A stretch of 64,000 nt of DNA, from the NCBI GenBank assembly GCA_947452295.1, contig CANGCK010000003.1:43368-107367 (forward strand), in the 5' to 3' direction. The DNA is from Sphingobacteriia bacterium (GTDB taxonomy: Bacteria; Bacteroidota; Bacteroidia; Chitinophagales; Chitinophagaceae). Below the pieces are notes generated by a model, which saw only the letters and a list, made by a program, of their open reading frames with translations, did no database searches and was not told the origin of the DNA. Below are positions 41,883 to 51,757 of the stretch, in pieces. The position numbers and the translations under genes are program-made. Numbering within the stretch: the stretch's first letter is position 1; every line of letters begins with the position of its first letter.

Positions 41883-44840
41883 TTAGTAACCCAAGCCCCA
41901 ATCTCTGCCTTTTAGTACAGCGGGAACACCTGAAGAAATCCACTTTGCAGGTTTTTCCCCCTTTAATAAATAATCAAAAAATTGCTGCTCTCTTATTTGA
42001 ATATCTTTTCTGTTTTTTCTTTCTACTAAATTATGGGCTTCATTATTGTAGTTTAACATCCAAACTGGTTTGCCTAAACGTCTTAATCCTGTATACAATT
42101 CAATACCCTGGTACCAGGGCACAGCATCATCGGCATCATTGGCCATAATAACCAAAGGTGTTTGTACTTTGGGCAATGCAAATAATGCTGAGTTTTCTAA
42201 GTATAAATTTGGTTTCTCCCAAAGGTTTGCACCTATCCTACTTTGTGTTTTTTCATATTGAAATTGACGGTTAAGTCCTGTACCCCATCTTATACCGCCA
42301 TAAGCGCTGGTCATGTTGGCTACAGGTGCTCCAGCCCATGCAGCCGCATATAAATTTGTTTTAGTTATTAGATAAGCAATTTGGTATCCACCCCAGCTTT
42401 GCCCTTGTAATCCAATTTTAGTACTGTCAATAAATCCTTGTTTTATTAATGCTCTTGTGCCACTTAAAATATGGTCGTAAGCACCTTTTCCAGGATAACC
42501 AGTTGTATACCAAATATCTGGTGCAAACACCACATATCCCCTACTTACAAAAAAAGAAATATTTAATCGAGAAGGAGTTGGTGATGGTGGAACATAGTTA
42601 TAAAGTGTATTGTTTAATCGCTCATAGAAATAAACAATCATTGGATATTTTTTAGTTGGATCAAAATTCTCCGGTTTATACAACACCCCTTCTACTTCCT
42701 TACCTGTATAAGCTTTCCATTTAAACAGCTCTGCTGATCCCCATAAATAATTGGATTGTTGCTGATTGATTGTTTGCAAATTTTTTGCCAAAGAACAATT
42801 TACTATACCCTGATTTTCTTTTAACGTTAAAACGCTAATACCGGGAGATTGCTGGAATGTTTCAGTACTAAATGAAATTACATTACTTTCTTTAGCTTTA
42901 ATTACATTGGCTACTTTTAATGGTTCAATAGGTTTAACAAAAGCAGTAATTTCAAATAACTTCCCCCATTGATAGTTACACAGACCATAGCCTTTCCCAT
43001 TATTATCGTATACAGAAAAAATAAGTTGTTGATCTTTCTTTATAAATCTTTCATCTTTATCAAGGGTAATATTTCGATAGGTCCAATTATTATGCCTGCC
43101 TGAACTGTTTGTTACATTGAAAGAAGGTGCTTTACCATTAGGGTCTAATTTCCATACATCATATTTATCGTAAACTAAAACATTTTCGTCGTTTTCTGTC
43201 CAACCCATTACCCCATAAGCATTGGGATCATCGGGCACATCGTTTTCATCATCATACAAAGGAAATTTAATGTCTTTACCTACTGTATTTAATGTATTGA
43301 TTACTGCATTATAAACTGCATATTGTTTTTGTTTTTCATTGTACAACATCAAGAAATTACCTGAAGAAGATGGTGCAACAATTCCTTTAAAGTTGGTTTG
43401 TATTAATATTTTATCGCCATTTTCAGGATTGATCAGGTATATATCAGACAATACATATCCTTGCCATTGTGAGGCGATTCTTTTACCTTCATCAGCTATT
43501 GCGTAAAAATATTTTCCATCTCCTTCATTGGTTTGTAATACAGTTCGAAAAGAAGGATTGCTTAGTTGAACAACGGATTTGGAAATAAAATCGTAACGAG
43601 CCAAATAGTTTTTCTTCAAATCTGTTTCCAAATTTTTCAATTGAACAGGCTGAATATAATCGTCTTTTGTTCCCCATACATCTACACTTACTCTTTCAAA
43701 CTCGGGTAAAGATGTATCTTTAACAGGAAGTATAGGCGCTGTTCCAAAAAACAACCGATTACTTGATTTACTAAAACTAATGTTAGCAAATTCACTAACA
43801 GTAAAGTTAGCAGGAATACCTTTGGCATTTTTATCTACCAATAACTGAGCACTATCTAAACCATCGGTATAATAATACAACTTGAACCATTTTTGTAATG
43901 CTTTAGCACTACTATCACGTTCGGCAACAAAAGCAATTTGATTGCCCGATTCATTGATTTGTATATTTTTCGCATCATTAAATTTGGTGAATATGGATGT
44001 TGCTTCACCAGACAAAATATTCAATTTTACAATAGTTGCTTTTACAGAAGAATCATTATTTTTTCGTGTTGTTTTGTAAAGAAGCACATTGCCCTTCTTA
44101 TTAAAAATATATTCATTAACTAGTTTTACGGTTTTATTCTCACCCGTACTTAAATTTTTCACTATTAAATCAGTGCCTTCTTCAATTGGTTCTTCAGGAG
44201 ATTTAATCAATTGTTTAGTTGAAATATCAGTAGACTTTAAAATAGACAAGCCTTTTATTTTAGCATCATTGGCTTTGTTTCGCAAACTATCTGCAACCCG
44301 CATTAAACTATCGGCCATAGTAACAAGGGCATTTATTTTTGCAGCAGAATCTAGTGAACCTTTTGAGATAGATATTTCAGGAGTGGATTTCTCTAACAAA
44401 TAAGCCACCACATTTTCTGAATCCTCGGGAACTTTAAAACTTTTAACTTTAGGCACTTTAGTTATTTTGCCAGAGTGCAGCTCAACAATAGCCAAACTGT
44501 CTTTGGGCATTTCATCGGGCTTTTTCTTTTTAATTTTTGCATCGCGGGTATCCTTGAATTTTGGTTTGATTTTACAAATAAGGAAATTATTGTTGTTGGT
44601 AATTACCGCATTATATCCCCTAACAATTTCTGCAACAATCCCACCATCAATTGTTTTAATAACTAAAAGGCCGTCTCCCTCTTGTGGATTTACTTGCCAG
44701 GCAATAAATTGTCCGTTGTTACTGATTAATCGATCAGATATTGTTTGCCAATCGTCGTAAACAGTGTGATTTAGTGGATTTTTTTGTCCGAATATGCTAT
44801 TCGTTAACAATAATGCCAGCAACAAGTACATCAAACGCAT
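41883..44840 (-). CDS. S9 family (prolyl oligopeptidase-type) exported peptidase
   Basis: The start is set at 44840, which opens with a signal peptide (MRLMYLLLALLLTNSIFGQ); the frame runs further upstream to 44924 without one. The 985-residue protein has a long N-terminal WD/beta-propeller-like part with a helical, Ser/Lys-rich insertion at about residues 140-220. A C-terminal alpha/beta-hydrolase part follows: GLQGQSWGGYQIAYL with catalytic Ser815, an Asp in NDADDAVPW and a His in NEAHNLVERK. It should act in the periplasm on oligopeptides. It is divergent from the TonB receptor with 89 bases between them, which suggests co-regulation, and ends at a strong terminator. Confidence 0.9.
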   Translation of the reverse strand: MRLMYLLLALLLTNSIFGQKNPLNHTVYDDWQTISDRLISNNGQFIAWQVNPQEGDGLLVIKTIDGGIVAEIVRGYNAVITNNNNFLICKIKPKFKDTRDAKIKKKKPDEMPKDSLAIVELHSGKITKVPKVKSFKVPEDSENVVAYLLEKSTPEISISKGSLDSAAKINALVTMADSLMRVADSLRNKANDAKIKGLSILKSTDISTKQLIKSPEEPIEEGTDLIVKNLSTGENKTVKLVNEYIFNKKGNVLLYKTTRKNNDSSVKATIVKLNILSGEATSIFTKFNDAKNIQINESGNQIAFVAERDSSAKALQKWFKLYYYTDGLDSAQLLVDKNAKGIPANFTVSEFANISFSKSSNRLFFGTAPILPVKDTSLPEFERVSVDVWGTKDDYIQPVQLKNLETDLKKNYLARYDFISKSVVQLSNPSFRTVLQTNEGDGKYFYAIADEGKRIASQWQGYVLSDIYLINPENGDKILIQTNFKGIVAPSSSGNFLMLYNEKQKQYAVYNAVINTLNTVGKDIKFPLYDDENDVPDDPNAYGVMGWTENDENVLVYDKYDVWKLDPNGKAPSFNVTNSSGRHNNWTYRNITLDKDERFIKKDQQLIFSVYDNNGKGYGLCNYQWGKLFEITAFVKPIEPLKVANVIKAKESNVISFSTETFQQSPGISVLTLKENQGIVNCSLAKNLQTINQQQSNYLWGSAELFKWKAYTGKEVEGVLYKPENFDPTKKYPMIVYFYERLNNTLYNYVPPSPTPSRLNISFFVSRGYVVFAPDIWYTTGYPGKGAYDHILSGTRALIKQGFIDSTKIGLQGQSWGGYQIAYLITKTNLYAAAWAGAPVANMTSAYGGIRWGTGLNRQFQYEKTQSRIGANLWEKPNLYLENSALFALPKVQTPLVIMANDADDAVPWYQGIELYTGLRRLGKPVWMLNYNNEAHNLVERKNRKDIQIREQQFFDYLLKGEKPAKWISSGVPAVLKGRDWGLGY

Positions 44841-44929
44841 GTTGAATATTTTTAAGTTTATTTCGAAGTTAATTAAACAAAAGTCATATTTAATTGTAAA
44901 TAGTATGAATTTGATAAACGGCAATATTT

Positions 44930-47392
44930 ATGAAGATTAAACTACCCAAACTAGCATTAATTGTTATATTAACTTTCCAACTTTTGAATGCAAGTGGCCA
45001 ACAAACAGGCACATTATCTGGCAGTGTTATTGATAAAGTATACCAAAAAAACATACCTGGAGTTACTATTCAGGTAATGAACGCAAATAAAAGTGGGATA
45101 TCAGACAACACAGGAAAATTTTTAATTTCCGGTATACTATCTGGGGCTTATACCATTCAAATTAAAGCAATCGGATATATAACAGTTACTAAATATAATG
45201 TACCTATCACCAGTGGTAATGAAAATAACTTATTGATTGAGTTAGAACCTGATGTAAAAGTATTAAATGCAGTAACTGTAACGACAACGGGAAGGAATAA
45301 ATCTGCGAGAGCAGCAACTTTAGAAACGCCGTTGAGTGTGCAGCGTTTAACGACAGAAGAAATCAAAACAAATCCAGGCGGCAACTTCGATATTTCTAGG
45401 GTAATTCAAGCACTACCCGGTGTAGGAGGAACTGCTGGTACAGCAGGTTTTAGAAACGACATCATTATTAGAGGAGGTGCTCCTAATGAAAATGTTTACT
45501 ATTTAGATGGAGTAGAAATTCCGGTAATTAACCATTTTGCAACACAAGGTAGTGCAGGCGGACCAGCAGGAATTTTAAACGTGAGTTTTATAGAAGAAGT
45601 TAAGCTTAGTTCATCGGCCTTTGATGCACGATTTAATAATACTTTATCATCAGTTTTTGAGTTCAAGCAAAAAAGAGGCAACAGCAATCATTTACAAGGA
45701 AACATCCGATTGAGTGGGACCGAATTGGCTGCAACATTGGATGGTCCACTAGCTAAAAACGGACAAACAACTTTTTTAGCATCTGCCAGAAGAAGTTATT
45801 TGCAATTATTATTTAAAGCAATTGATTTGCCTATTAGGCCAAATTTTTGGGATTTTCAATATAAGATTTCTCACCAACTCAATAAAAAAACATCACTTAC
45901 ATTAATTGGTGTAGGTGCGATAGATGAATTTAATTTTGCAGCCCCCAAAAAAGCTACACCTGAAAAGTTGTATGTACTCAATAACAATCCATCCATTCAA
46001 CAATGGAATTATACAGTAGGGTTTACACTCAAACACTTACTAAAAAATGGTTACCTGAATCTTGCAATTAGTAGAAATGCTTTCAACAATCAATTAGACA
46101 AATTTGAAAATAATTTAGGTGAAAACAAAGGAGCGCAAACACTTGCATTTCAATCAACAGAAATAGAAAACAAATTAAGGTACGATGTAAACCAAACTTT
46201 TGGTGACTGGAAAATCAGCCATGGAATTGATGTTCAACAAGTATCTTCTTCTACAAGCACCAATCAAACTATTCAAACTGCGGTTATTGACCAACAAGGA
46301 AATGTAGTTAGTCCTGCTATTGTTCGCAGTTTTACAGGAGATATTTCATTGGTGAAGTTTGGCGGATTTATACAAGTAGGTAAAAGATTTTGGAACAATA
46401 ATACCGGCATTAGTGCAGGTATTAGAGCGGATGGAAATGATTTTACAGCTACTGGAATGAATGTGATTAATACCCTCTCTCCTAGAATTGCACTCTCTCA
46501 AATCATTTCAAATAAAATTACATTTAACGCATCCATAGGCGAATACTTTAAAATGATGCCATACACTGTATTGAGTTACAGAAACAACAATAATGTATTG
46601 GCAAACAAAGATGTGGCATATACCAAAAGCACGCACTATGTAGCAGGATTTGAGTATTTACCCAATAATGCCACTCGATTTACATTAGAAACTTTTTACA
46701 AGCAATACAATAACGTACCTATCAGTGTAAAAAATGGCATCAGTTTATCCAACCAAGGCGGAGATTTTAATGTGCTGGGAAATGAAGCAGTTACCAGTAA
46801 TGGTAAAGGAAGATCCATGGGATTTGAATTTTTTGCACAGCATAAATTGACCCAACGTTTTTATGGCGTGTTAAGTTACACTTATTTCAAAAGTGAATAT
46901 ACCAATGCAAATACAGACTATACGCCTAGTTCTTGGGATAATAGACATTTACTTTCGGTGGTATGGGGATATAAATTTAACAGAAATTGGGAAATGGGCA
47001 TCAAGCTAAGATTTCAGGGTGGTGTGCCTTATACGCCATATGACCTGGTTGCAAGTAGAGCCAATTATTTGACATTGGGATCAGGCATGTTAGACTACAG
47101 TAAAATTAATAATGAACGATTAAATAACTTTAATGCGGGAGATATCCGAATCGATAAAAAATGGTATTATAAAAAAACAAGTTTAGATTTATTTATTGAC
47201 ATTAGTAATTTTTACAGGGCAAAAAGTACTGCCCCTAATATTTATACATTTCAACGGACTGCTGATAATACTGGATTTGTAACGACGAATAATTTGCCGA
47301 TTCAACAAAATGGAAGTAATGCAATACCAATATTGCTAGATACAAATGATGCGAATGTTACTCCAACTATAGGATTTATCGTTGAGTTTTAG
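44930..47392 (+). CDS. TonB-dependent outer-membrane receptor with carboxypeptidase-like N-terminal domain
   Basis: The 820-residue protein has a signal peptide ending at SGQ, then a CarboxypepD_reg-like domain (GTLSGSVIDKVYQKNIPGVTIQVMN, about 28-110). A plug domain follows (about 115-235: FDISRVIQALPGVGG, IIIRGGAPNENVYYLDGVEIP), then a barrel that ends in the aromatic VGFIVEF-like signal (IGFIVEF). It takes up a ligand through the outer membrane with TonB energy. No SusD partner is adjacent, so it is not a classical SusCD pair. Its divergent neighbour is an exported peptidase, which makes a peptide or protein-derived ligand plausible. Confidence 0.92.
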   Translation: MKIKLPKLALIVILTFQLLNASGQQTGTLSGSVIDKVYQKNIPGVTIQVMNANKSGISDNTGKFLISGILSGAYTIQIKAIGYITVTKYNVPITSGNENNLLIELEPDVKVLNAVTVTTTGRNKSARAATLETPLSVQRLTTEEIKTNPGGNFDISRVIQALPGVGGTAGTAGFRNDIIIRGGAPNENVYYLDGVEIPVINHFATQGSAGGPAGILNVSFIEEVKLSSSAFDARFNNTLSSVFEFKQKRGNSNHLQGNIRLSGTELAATLDGPLAKNGQTTFLASARRSYLQLLFKAIDLPIRPNFWDFQYKISHQLNKKTSLTLIGVGAIDEFNFAAPKKATPEKLYVLNNNPSIQQWNYTVGFTLKHLLKNGYLNLAISRNAFNNQLDKFENNLGENKGAQTLAFQSTEIENKLRYDVNQTFGDWKISHGIDVQQVSSSTSTNQTIQTAVIDQQGNVVSPAIVRSFTGDISLVKFGGFIQVGKRFWNNNTGISAGIRADGNDFTATGMNVINTLSPRIALSQIISNKITFNASIGEYFKMMPYTVLSYRNNNNVLANKDVAYTKSTHYVAGFEYLPNNATRFTLETFYKQYNNVPISVKNGISLSNQGGDFNVLGNEAVTSNGKGRSMGFEFFAQHKLTQRFYGVLSYTYFKSEYTNANTDYTPSSWDNRHLLSVVWGYKFNRNWEMGIKLRFQGGVPYTPYDLVASRANYLTLGSGMLDYSKINNERLNNFNAGDIRIDKKWYYKKTSLDLFIDISNFYRAKSTAPNIYTFQRTADNTGFVTTNNLPIQQNGSNAIPILLDTNDANVTPTIGFIVEF

Positions 47393-47397
47393 ATGGA

Positions 47398-48270
47398 CTA
47401 ATTTCGTTTGCCAATTACAATTCGAAGCATTTGTAAAATCACTGAAAAAAGAATAAGCGCTACTCCTATATAAAAACTGGGATGTAGCGCTTTATTTTCA
47501 TGAAAGAGCAAAAAAGCCATTGTAATAGCATAAACAGGTTCTAAATTCAAACTTAAATTTTGAGTAAAAGCGGAAACTTTTTGTAACGATTGAAGCATCA
47601 ATTGCATAGCAACAATTGTACAAACCCAACTTAAGATTAGTAACCAGCCCCAATCTGAAATTGTAGGTATTATATTAGCAGTGGGAAACAAGTAAACATA
47701 GATAGGAAAAAGTACTGTTAATATTAAAAAACCGCCAATAAGTTCGTATAAAAGCATTTGTTGCGTATCTGCAATAGCTAGATGCTTCTTATTCAATACA
47801 GAAAACAAAGCAGCTAAAATGGCCGCTACAACTCCTACAATAATGCCTAATTTATATCGATCATCGAAATGAAAAATAAGGGTAATGCCAATTATGCTAA
47901 ACAGTCCTAAAGCAATTTCTATCCATTTGATTTTTTTAGTAATCATCAAAGGTTCTAATATTGCTGTAAATAATCCGGTAGAAGAAAAACATACCAATGC
48001 AATGGATACATTTGATAATTTAATACTTCCATAAAAGCAAACCCAATGCAATGCTATTATGGCGCCAATGCGCATTAATTGAAATTTGGCTTTTTTAGGT
48101 ACTGGCGTTAATCGTTGCTTAAATTTAAGCAGAAAAAACAAACTCACCACAGTAATTAAAATTCTGTACCAAACCAGCGGAAGTTCGCTTAATTGAATTA
48201 ATACTCCTAGAATCCCCGTAAAACCAACAAGGAAAACGGCGATATGTAATTTTATTAAAGCAGATTTCAT
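47398..48270 (-). CDS. EamA/DMT family transporter
   Basis: The 290-residue protein has ten hydrophobic segments in two EamA halves, with a signature GxxxxxxALFSVLNKKHL region in the middle (AAILAALFSVLNKKHLAIADTQ) and LSLNLEPVYAITMAFLLFHE in the second half, a DMT hallmark. Substrates of such exporters are often amino acids or metabolites and cannot be told here. It is convergent with the TonB receptor (5 bases apart) and divergent from the ABC operon (97 bases). Confidence 0.9.
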   Translation of the reverse strand: MKSALIKLHIAVFLVGFTGILGVLIQLSELPLVWYRILITVVSLFFLLKFKQRLTPVPKKAKFQLMRIGAIIALHWVCFYGSIKLSNVSIALVCFSSTGLFTAILEPLMITKKIKWIEIALGLFSIIGITLIFHFDDRYKLGIIVGVVAAILAALFSVLNKKHLAIADTQQMLLYELIGGFLILTVLFPIYVYLFPTANIIPTISDWGWLLILSWVCTIVAMQLMLQSLQKVSAFTQNLSLNLEPVYAITMAFLLFHENKALHPSFYIGVALILFSVILQMLRIVIGKRN

Positions 48271-48367
48271 TTATTCAAAGAAACTGTTTATTTTTAAAAA
48301 TCCTTGGTTTTTTTTTGAAATACAATATCCCTGTTGAATAATCAACACAAATCAATAATTTATTATT

Positions 48368-49138
48368 ATGGAAGCAATTATACAATTGAATGGGGTATTT
48401 AAAAATTATGGGGTAAAAAAGGTATTAAAGGGTATCTACTTAAACATTTATCCGGGACAGGTTATTGGCTATATTGGCCCTAATGGAGCGGGAAAAAGCA
48501 CAACTGTTAAAATATTAACTGGACTGATTACTGATTACGATGGTGAAGTGTTAATTGGAGGAATTGATTTAAAACAAGATCCTATTGCCATCAAAAGAAA
48601 AATTGGTTATGTACCAGAATTAGCAGAACTATACGATGTATTAACTCCAAGAGAATTTTTGGGGTTTATGGCCAACTTGTATGAATTACCAACAACAGTT
48701 GCTGCAGAAAGAATTGAAAAGATGTTAGCGGCATTTGGTCTGCAAGAAGTTATAGATGCAAGAATGGAAACATTTAGCAAGGGAATGAAACAAAAAGTAT
48801 TGATAACCTCTGGTATTTTACACAATCCTGAAATATTAATATTGGATGAGCCTTTGAGCGGATTAGATGCAAATAGTGTAATTATTGTTAAAGAGCTAAT
48901 TAGCAAATTGGCTAAAGAAGGGAAGACAGTTTTTTATTGCAGCCATATGATGGATGTAGTAGAAAAAGTGAGTGACCGAATAGTATTGATCCATGAAGGA
49001 GTTGTAATTGCAGATGGAACTATAGAAGAATTAAAACAGCAAAAGGGTAATGCAAGTTTAGAAAACATATTTTCTCAATTAACTGCTACTGAATCATTAA
49101 ACAAAGCAGCCGACCATTTAATCAGCGCATTTGAGTAA
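48368..49138 (+). CDS. ABC transporter ATPase
   Basis: The 256-residue ATPase has Walker A GPNGAGKST, the Q-loop region VPELAELYDVLTPREFLGF, the signature TFSKGMKQK, Walker B ILILDEPLSGLD, and the switch His in FYCSHMMDVVE. The signature has Lys for the usual Gly (FSKGMKQK in place of LSGGQ), as is common in ABC-2-type exporters of this branch. It starts an operon with the permease gene, 14 bases downstream. The C-terminal 40 residues are a short regulatory tail. Confidence 0.92.
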   Translation: MEAIIQLNGVFKNYGVKKVLKGIYLNIYPGQVIGYIGPNGAGKSTTVKILTGLITDYDGEVLIGGIDLKQDPIAIKRKIGYVPELAELYDVLTPREFLGFMANLYELPTTVAAERIEKMLAAFGLQEVIDARMETFSKGMKQKVLITSGILHNPEILILDEPLSGLDANSVIIVKELISKLAKEGKTVFYCSHMMDVVEKVSDRIVLIHEGVVIADGTIEELKQQKGNASLENIFSQLTATESLNKAADHLISAFE

Positions 49139-49152
49139 TAACCTAATTTAAG

Positions 49153-50853
49153 ATGAATCGATTATTAGTACATATTTTATTATCGCCTCGTTTTTTTTAC
49201 AGAAAATTAGGGGTCAATATAGCACAGCTTAAAGCAATTTTATCGACCAAGCTATTAATGGACGAAAGAAGACCCAATAGTTTGCAACAAGTACAACAAA
49301 AAAAATCAGATAAACCCACCAAAGCGTCTACTCTTGGGACGATGATAATGGCAGCATTTTTGGGAATTGTATTTATATTTCCCCTTTTGCTTACAAATGA
49401 TCACTTAACACAATTTACCCTCTTTTTTACACTGCTTGTATTTTTTCTTTCAATGATGTTGATTACCGATTTCACTTCAGTGTTGATTGAAGTAAGAGAC
49501 AATTTGATTATTTTGCCCAAACCGGTCAATGAAAAAACATTTTTGCTAGCAAGGCTGTTGCACATAATAGCACATGTAAGTAAAATTGTGCTTCCCATGT
49601 GTTTGCCATCATTCATTTATTTAAGCTTTAATATAAAATGGCATGGTGTAATAGTACTAATGTTGCTCATACCCTTTTCTACCCTATTGTCAATTTTCAT
49701 CATTAACATGGTTTATTTGATCATTTTAAAGATAACCACACCGGAAAAATTTAAAACAATCATCAGTTATATCCAAATTGTATTTTCGATTGTTGTATAT
49801 GGGTCTTATCAACTATTGCCAAGGTTAATGAAAGATGTGATATCCAATCAATTTATCATTCCGCAAAAAAGTATATTACTGTTTTGTCCGCCTTATTGGT
49901 TTGCAGGAGGCTGGTTGTTTTTATATGAACAGCATTTTACGCCAATATTGTTTTCTGCGTTTTTGTTGAGTATTTTAATCCCTATCCTTTGTATATGGTT
50001 GGTCATTAAATATTTTGCGCCCGCATTTACTGCAAAATTATCGTTAATATCTGGCAGTGTAACTGATGAAATAAGTACTTTACACAAGAAGGTTCTACCC
50101 AACAAAAAAAGTAGGCCATTTAAAGAGCAATTAGTGAATATACTTACCAATACAAATATGCAACGAATGGGATTTTTACATACTTGGTATATGACAGCAA
50201 GAAGCAGGGATTTTAAAATGAAAGTATATCCTTCTATTGGCTACGTAATTGTATTATTAGTACTTTCATTGTTCAAAATTAAACAACGAAACTTTGCTGC
50301 TATTGTTGATTCACTTAAAGTAGACATAAGTTACATAATCACGGGCATGTATTTTTCCGGCTTTATATTATTAATTGCACTAGGACAGCTAAAGATATCT
50401 GCTAAATGGAAAGCTTCATGGATATATTATACAACACCTATTACAACACCGGGAAATATTATAAATGGGGCAGTAAAAGCGTTAATTATTAAATTCTTTG
50501 CTATACCGGGTTTAATCGTTTTTATTGTTGGAATTACAGTAGGAGGAATTGCACAGTTGCCCAATTTGCTACTATGTATATCTAATCAATTATTCATCAC
50601 ATATTTGATTGCATATCTATCGATAAATATGTTTCCATTTTCGGAAGATGAACTTTCTAACCAAAGAGGTAAAAACTTTTTATATTCAATGATGATATTA
50701 TTAATTCCCGTGTGTATTGGAGGGATGCATTATTTATTTTACAACAATATACCGATAGTAATCATTATGCTTTGTTTGTCGGCAATAGCAGTATGGTTGG
50801 TACATGGAAGTGTAAACGAATTAAGCTGGAGTAAGATTAAAATTAAAGCGTAA
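49153..50853 (+). CDS. ABC transporter permease-like integral membrane protein
   Basis: The 566-residue protein has about 12 hydrophobic segments, including pairs at residues 60-110, 125-190, 210-270, 350-380 and 420-530. A soluble loop (about 285-330, ending in KKSRPFKEQLVNIL) sits in the middle. No named family was recognised; it resembles large ABC-2-type exporter permeases of Bacteroidota. Its place 14 bases after the ATPase gene makes a two-gene transporter the best reading. The cargo is unknown. Its 3' end shares a hairpin with the convergent glycosyltransferase gene. Confidence 0.7.
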   Translation: MNRLLVHILLSPRFFYRKLGVNIAQLKAILSTKLLMDERRPNSLQQVQQKKSDKPTKASTLGTMIMAAFLGIVFIFPLLLTNDHLTQFTLFFTLLVFFLSMMLITDFTSVLIEVRDNLIILPKPVNEKTFLLARLLHIIAHVSKIVLPMCLPSFIYLSFNIKWHGVIVLMLLIPFSTLLSIFIINMVYLIILKITTPEKFKTIISYIQIVFSIVVYGSYQLLPRLMKDVISNQFIIPQKSILLFCPPYWFAGGWLFLYEQHFTPILFSAFLLSILIPILCIWLVIKYFAPAFTAKLSLISGSVTDEISTLHKKVLPNKKSRPFKEQLVNILTNTNMQRMGFLHTWYMTARSRDFKMKVYPSIGYVIVLLVLSLFKIKQRNFAAIVDSLKVDISYIITGMYFSGFILLIALGQLKISAKWKASWIYYTTPITTPGNIINGAVKALIIKFFAIPGLIVFIVGITVGGIAQLPNLLLCISNQLFITYLIAYLSINMFPFSEDELSNQRGKNFLYSMMILLIPVCIGGMHYLFYNNIPIVIIMLCLSAIAVWLVHGSVNELSWSKIKIKA

Positions 50854-50868
50854 AATAAGCATACAGAA

Positions 50869-50899
50869 AAACTAAAAAATATTAGCTATTTTTTAGTTT
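50869..50899. terminator. AT-rich bidirectional terminator overlapping a gene end
   Basis: AAACTAAAAAATA and TATTTTTTAGTTT form a 13-bp stem with loop TTAGC. It follows the ABC permease stop, and its right arm encodes the last residues of the convergent glycosyltransferase. The stem is almost all AT, so its strength is doubtful. Confidence 0.45.
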
Positions 50900-51625
50900 A
50901 GCGCGATAGTTTTTAGACAAGCTTTGCCATTGTATTTTGAGTACGCCCAATACCCCTTCTTTAATAATTCCGGTATTCATTTTACTAACACCTATTTTTC
51001 GATCGCGGAAAGTAATGGGTACTTCTTTAATTGTAAAGCCAAGTTTCCATGCTGCAAATTTCATTTCAATTTGAAATGCATATCCTACAAAAGAAATCAT
51101 ACTGAAGTTAATAGACTCAAGTACTTCTTTTTTATAGCAAATAAATCCTGCAGTAGGGTCGTTAACAGGCATCCAAGTTAGTAACCTGGTATAAATCGAT
51201 CCTCCTCTAGAGTATATTTTACGGATAATGGGCCAATTTTCTGTTTTCCCTCCAGCAACGTACCTACTACCAATCGCTAAATCTGCGCCATTGAACTTAC
51301 AAGCAGTATATAAGCGCTCTAAATCGGCAGGGTCATGTGAGAAATCGGCATCCATTTCAAAAATAAAAGCATATCCTTTTTGAATACACCATTTAAATCC
51401 ATGAATATATGCCGTACCTAACCCTAATTTCCCAGTTCTTTCTTCCAGAAAAAGTTGATCTGGAAATTGATGCATCAATTCTTTTACAATTGCAGCTGTT
51501 CCATCGGGGGAACCGTCGTCTATTACCAGGATATGGTATCCAAGTTGTAGATTAAATACTGCATTTACAATAGCTACAATATTTTCTTTCTCATTATAGG
51601 TGGGTATGATAACTATTTTTTCCAA
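50882..51625 (-). CDS. Polyprenol-phosphate mannosyltransferase-like GT2 enzyme (Dpm1-like)
   Basis: The 247-residue protein is a GT2 glycosyltransferase: VIIPTYNEKENIVAIV, VIDDGSPDGTAAIV, the nucleotide-binding FEMDADFSHDP, AIGSRYVAGGKTENWP, and the acceptor-side RKIGVSKMN. Members move mannose or another sugar from the GDP-sugar to polyprenyl phosphate at the inner membrane for later glycosylation. The C-terminus has no membrane segments, as in the soluble Dpm1 type. It appears to be a single-gene unit, transcribed away from the exonuclease and mpl genes. Confidence 0.88.
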   Translation of the reverse strand: MEKIVIIPTYNEKENIVAIVNAVFNLQLGYHILVIDDGSPDGTAAIVKELMHQFPDQLFLEERTGKLGLGTAYIHGFKWCIQKGYAFIFEMDADFSHDPADLERLYTACKFNGADLAIGSRYVAGGKTENWPIIRKIYSRGGSIYTRLLTWMPVNDPTAGFICYKKEVLESINFSMISFVGYAFQIEMKFAAWKLGFTIKEVPITFRDRKIGVSKMNTGIIKEGVLGVLKIQWQSLSKNYRAKLKNS

Positions 51626-51757
51626 CGATGCAGTTAAAAGTTTTGGCGAATGTACAAATTAGCAACCAATTGAATAGTTTAAGTTAAAAAAAATAGCATT
51701 TAATTTGCAAAATAACGATAAAAAGCCCCCTGTATGTCGTTCAAATCAATAAAAAAA

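Noticed and set aside
44841..44924. Upstream start for the S9 peptidase
   Set aside because: The 28 added residues precede a good signal peptide beginning at 44840.
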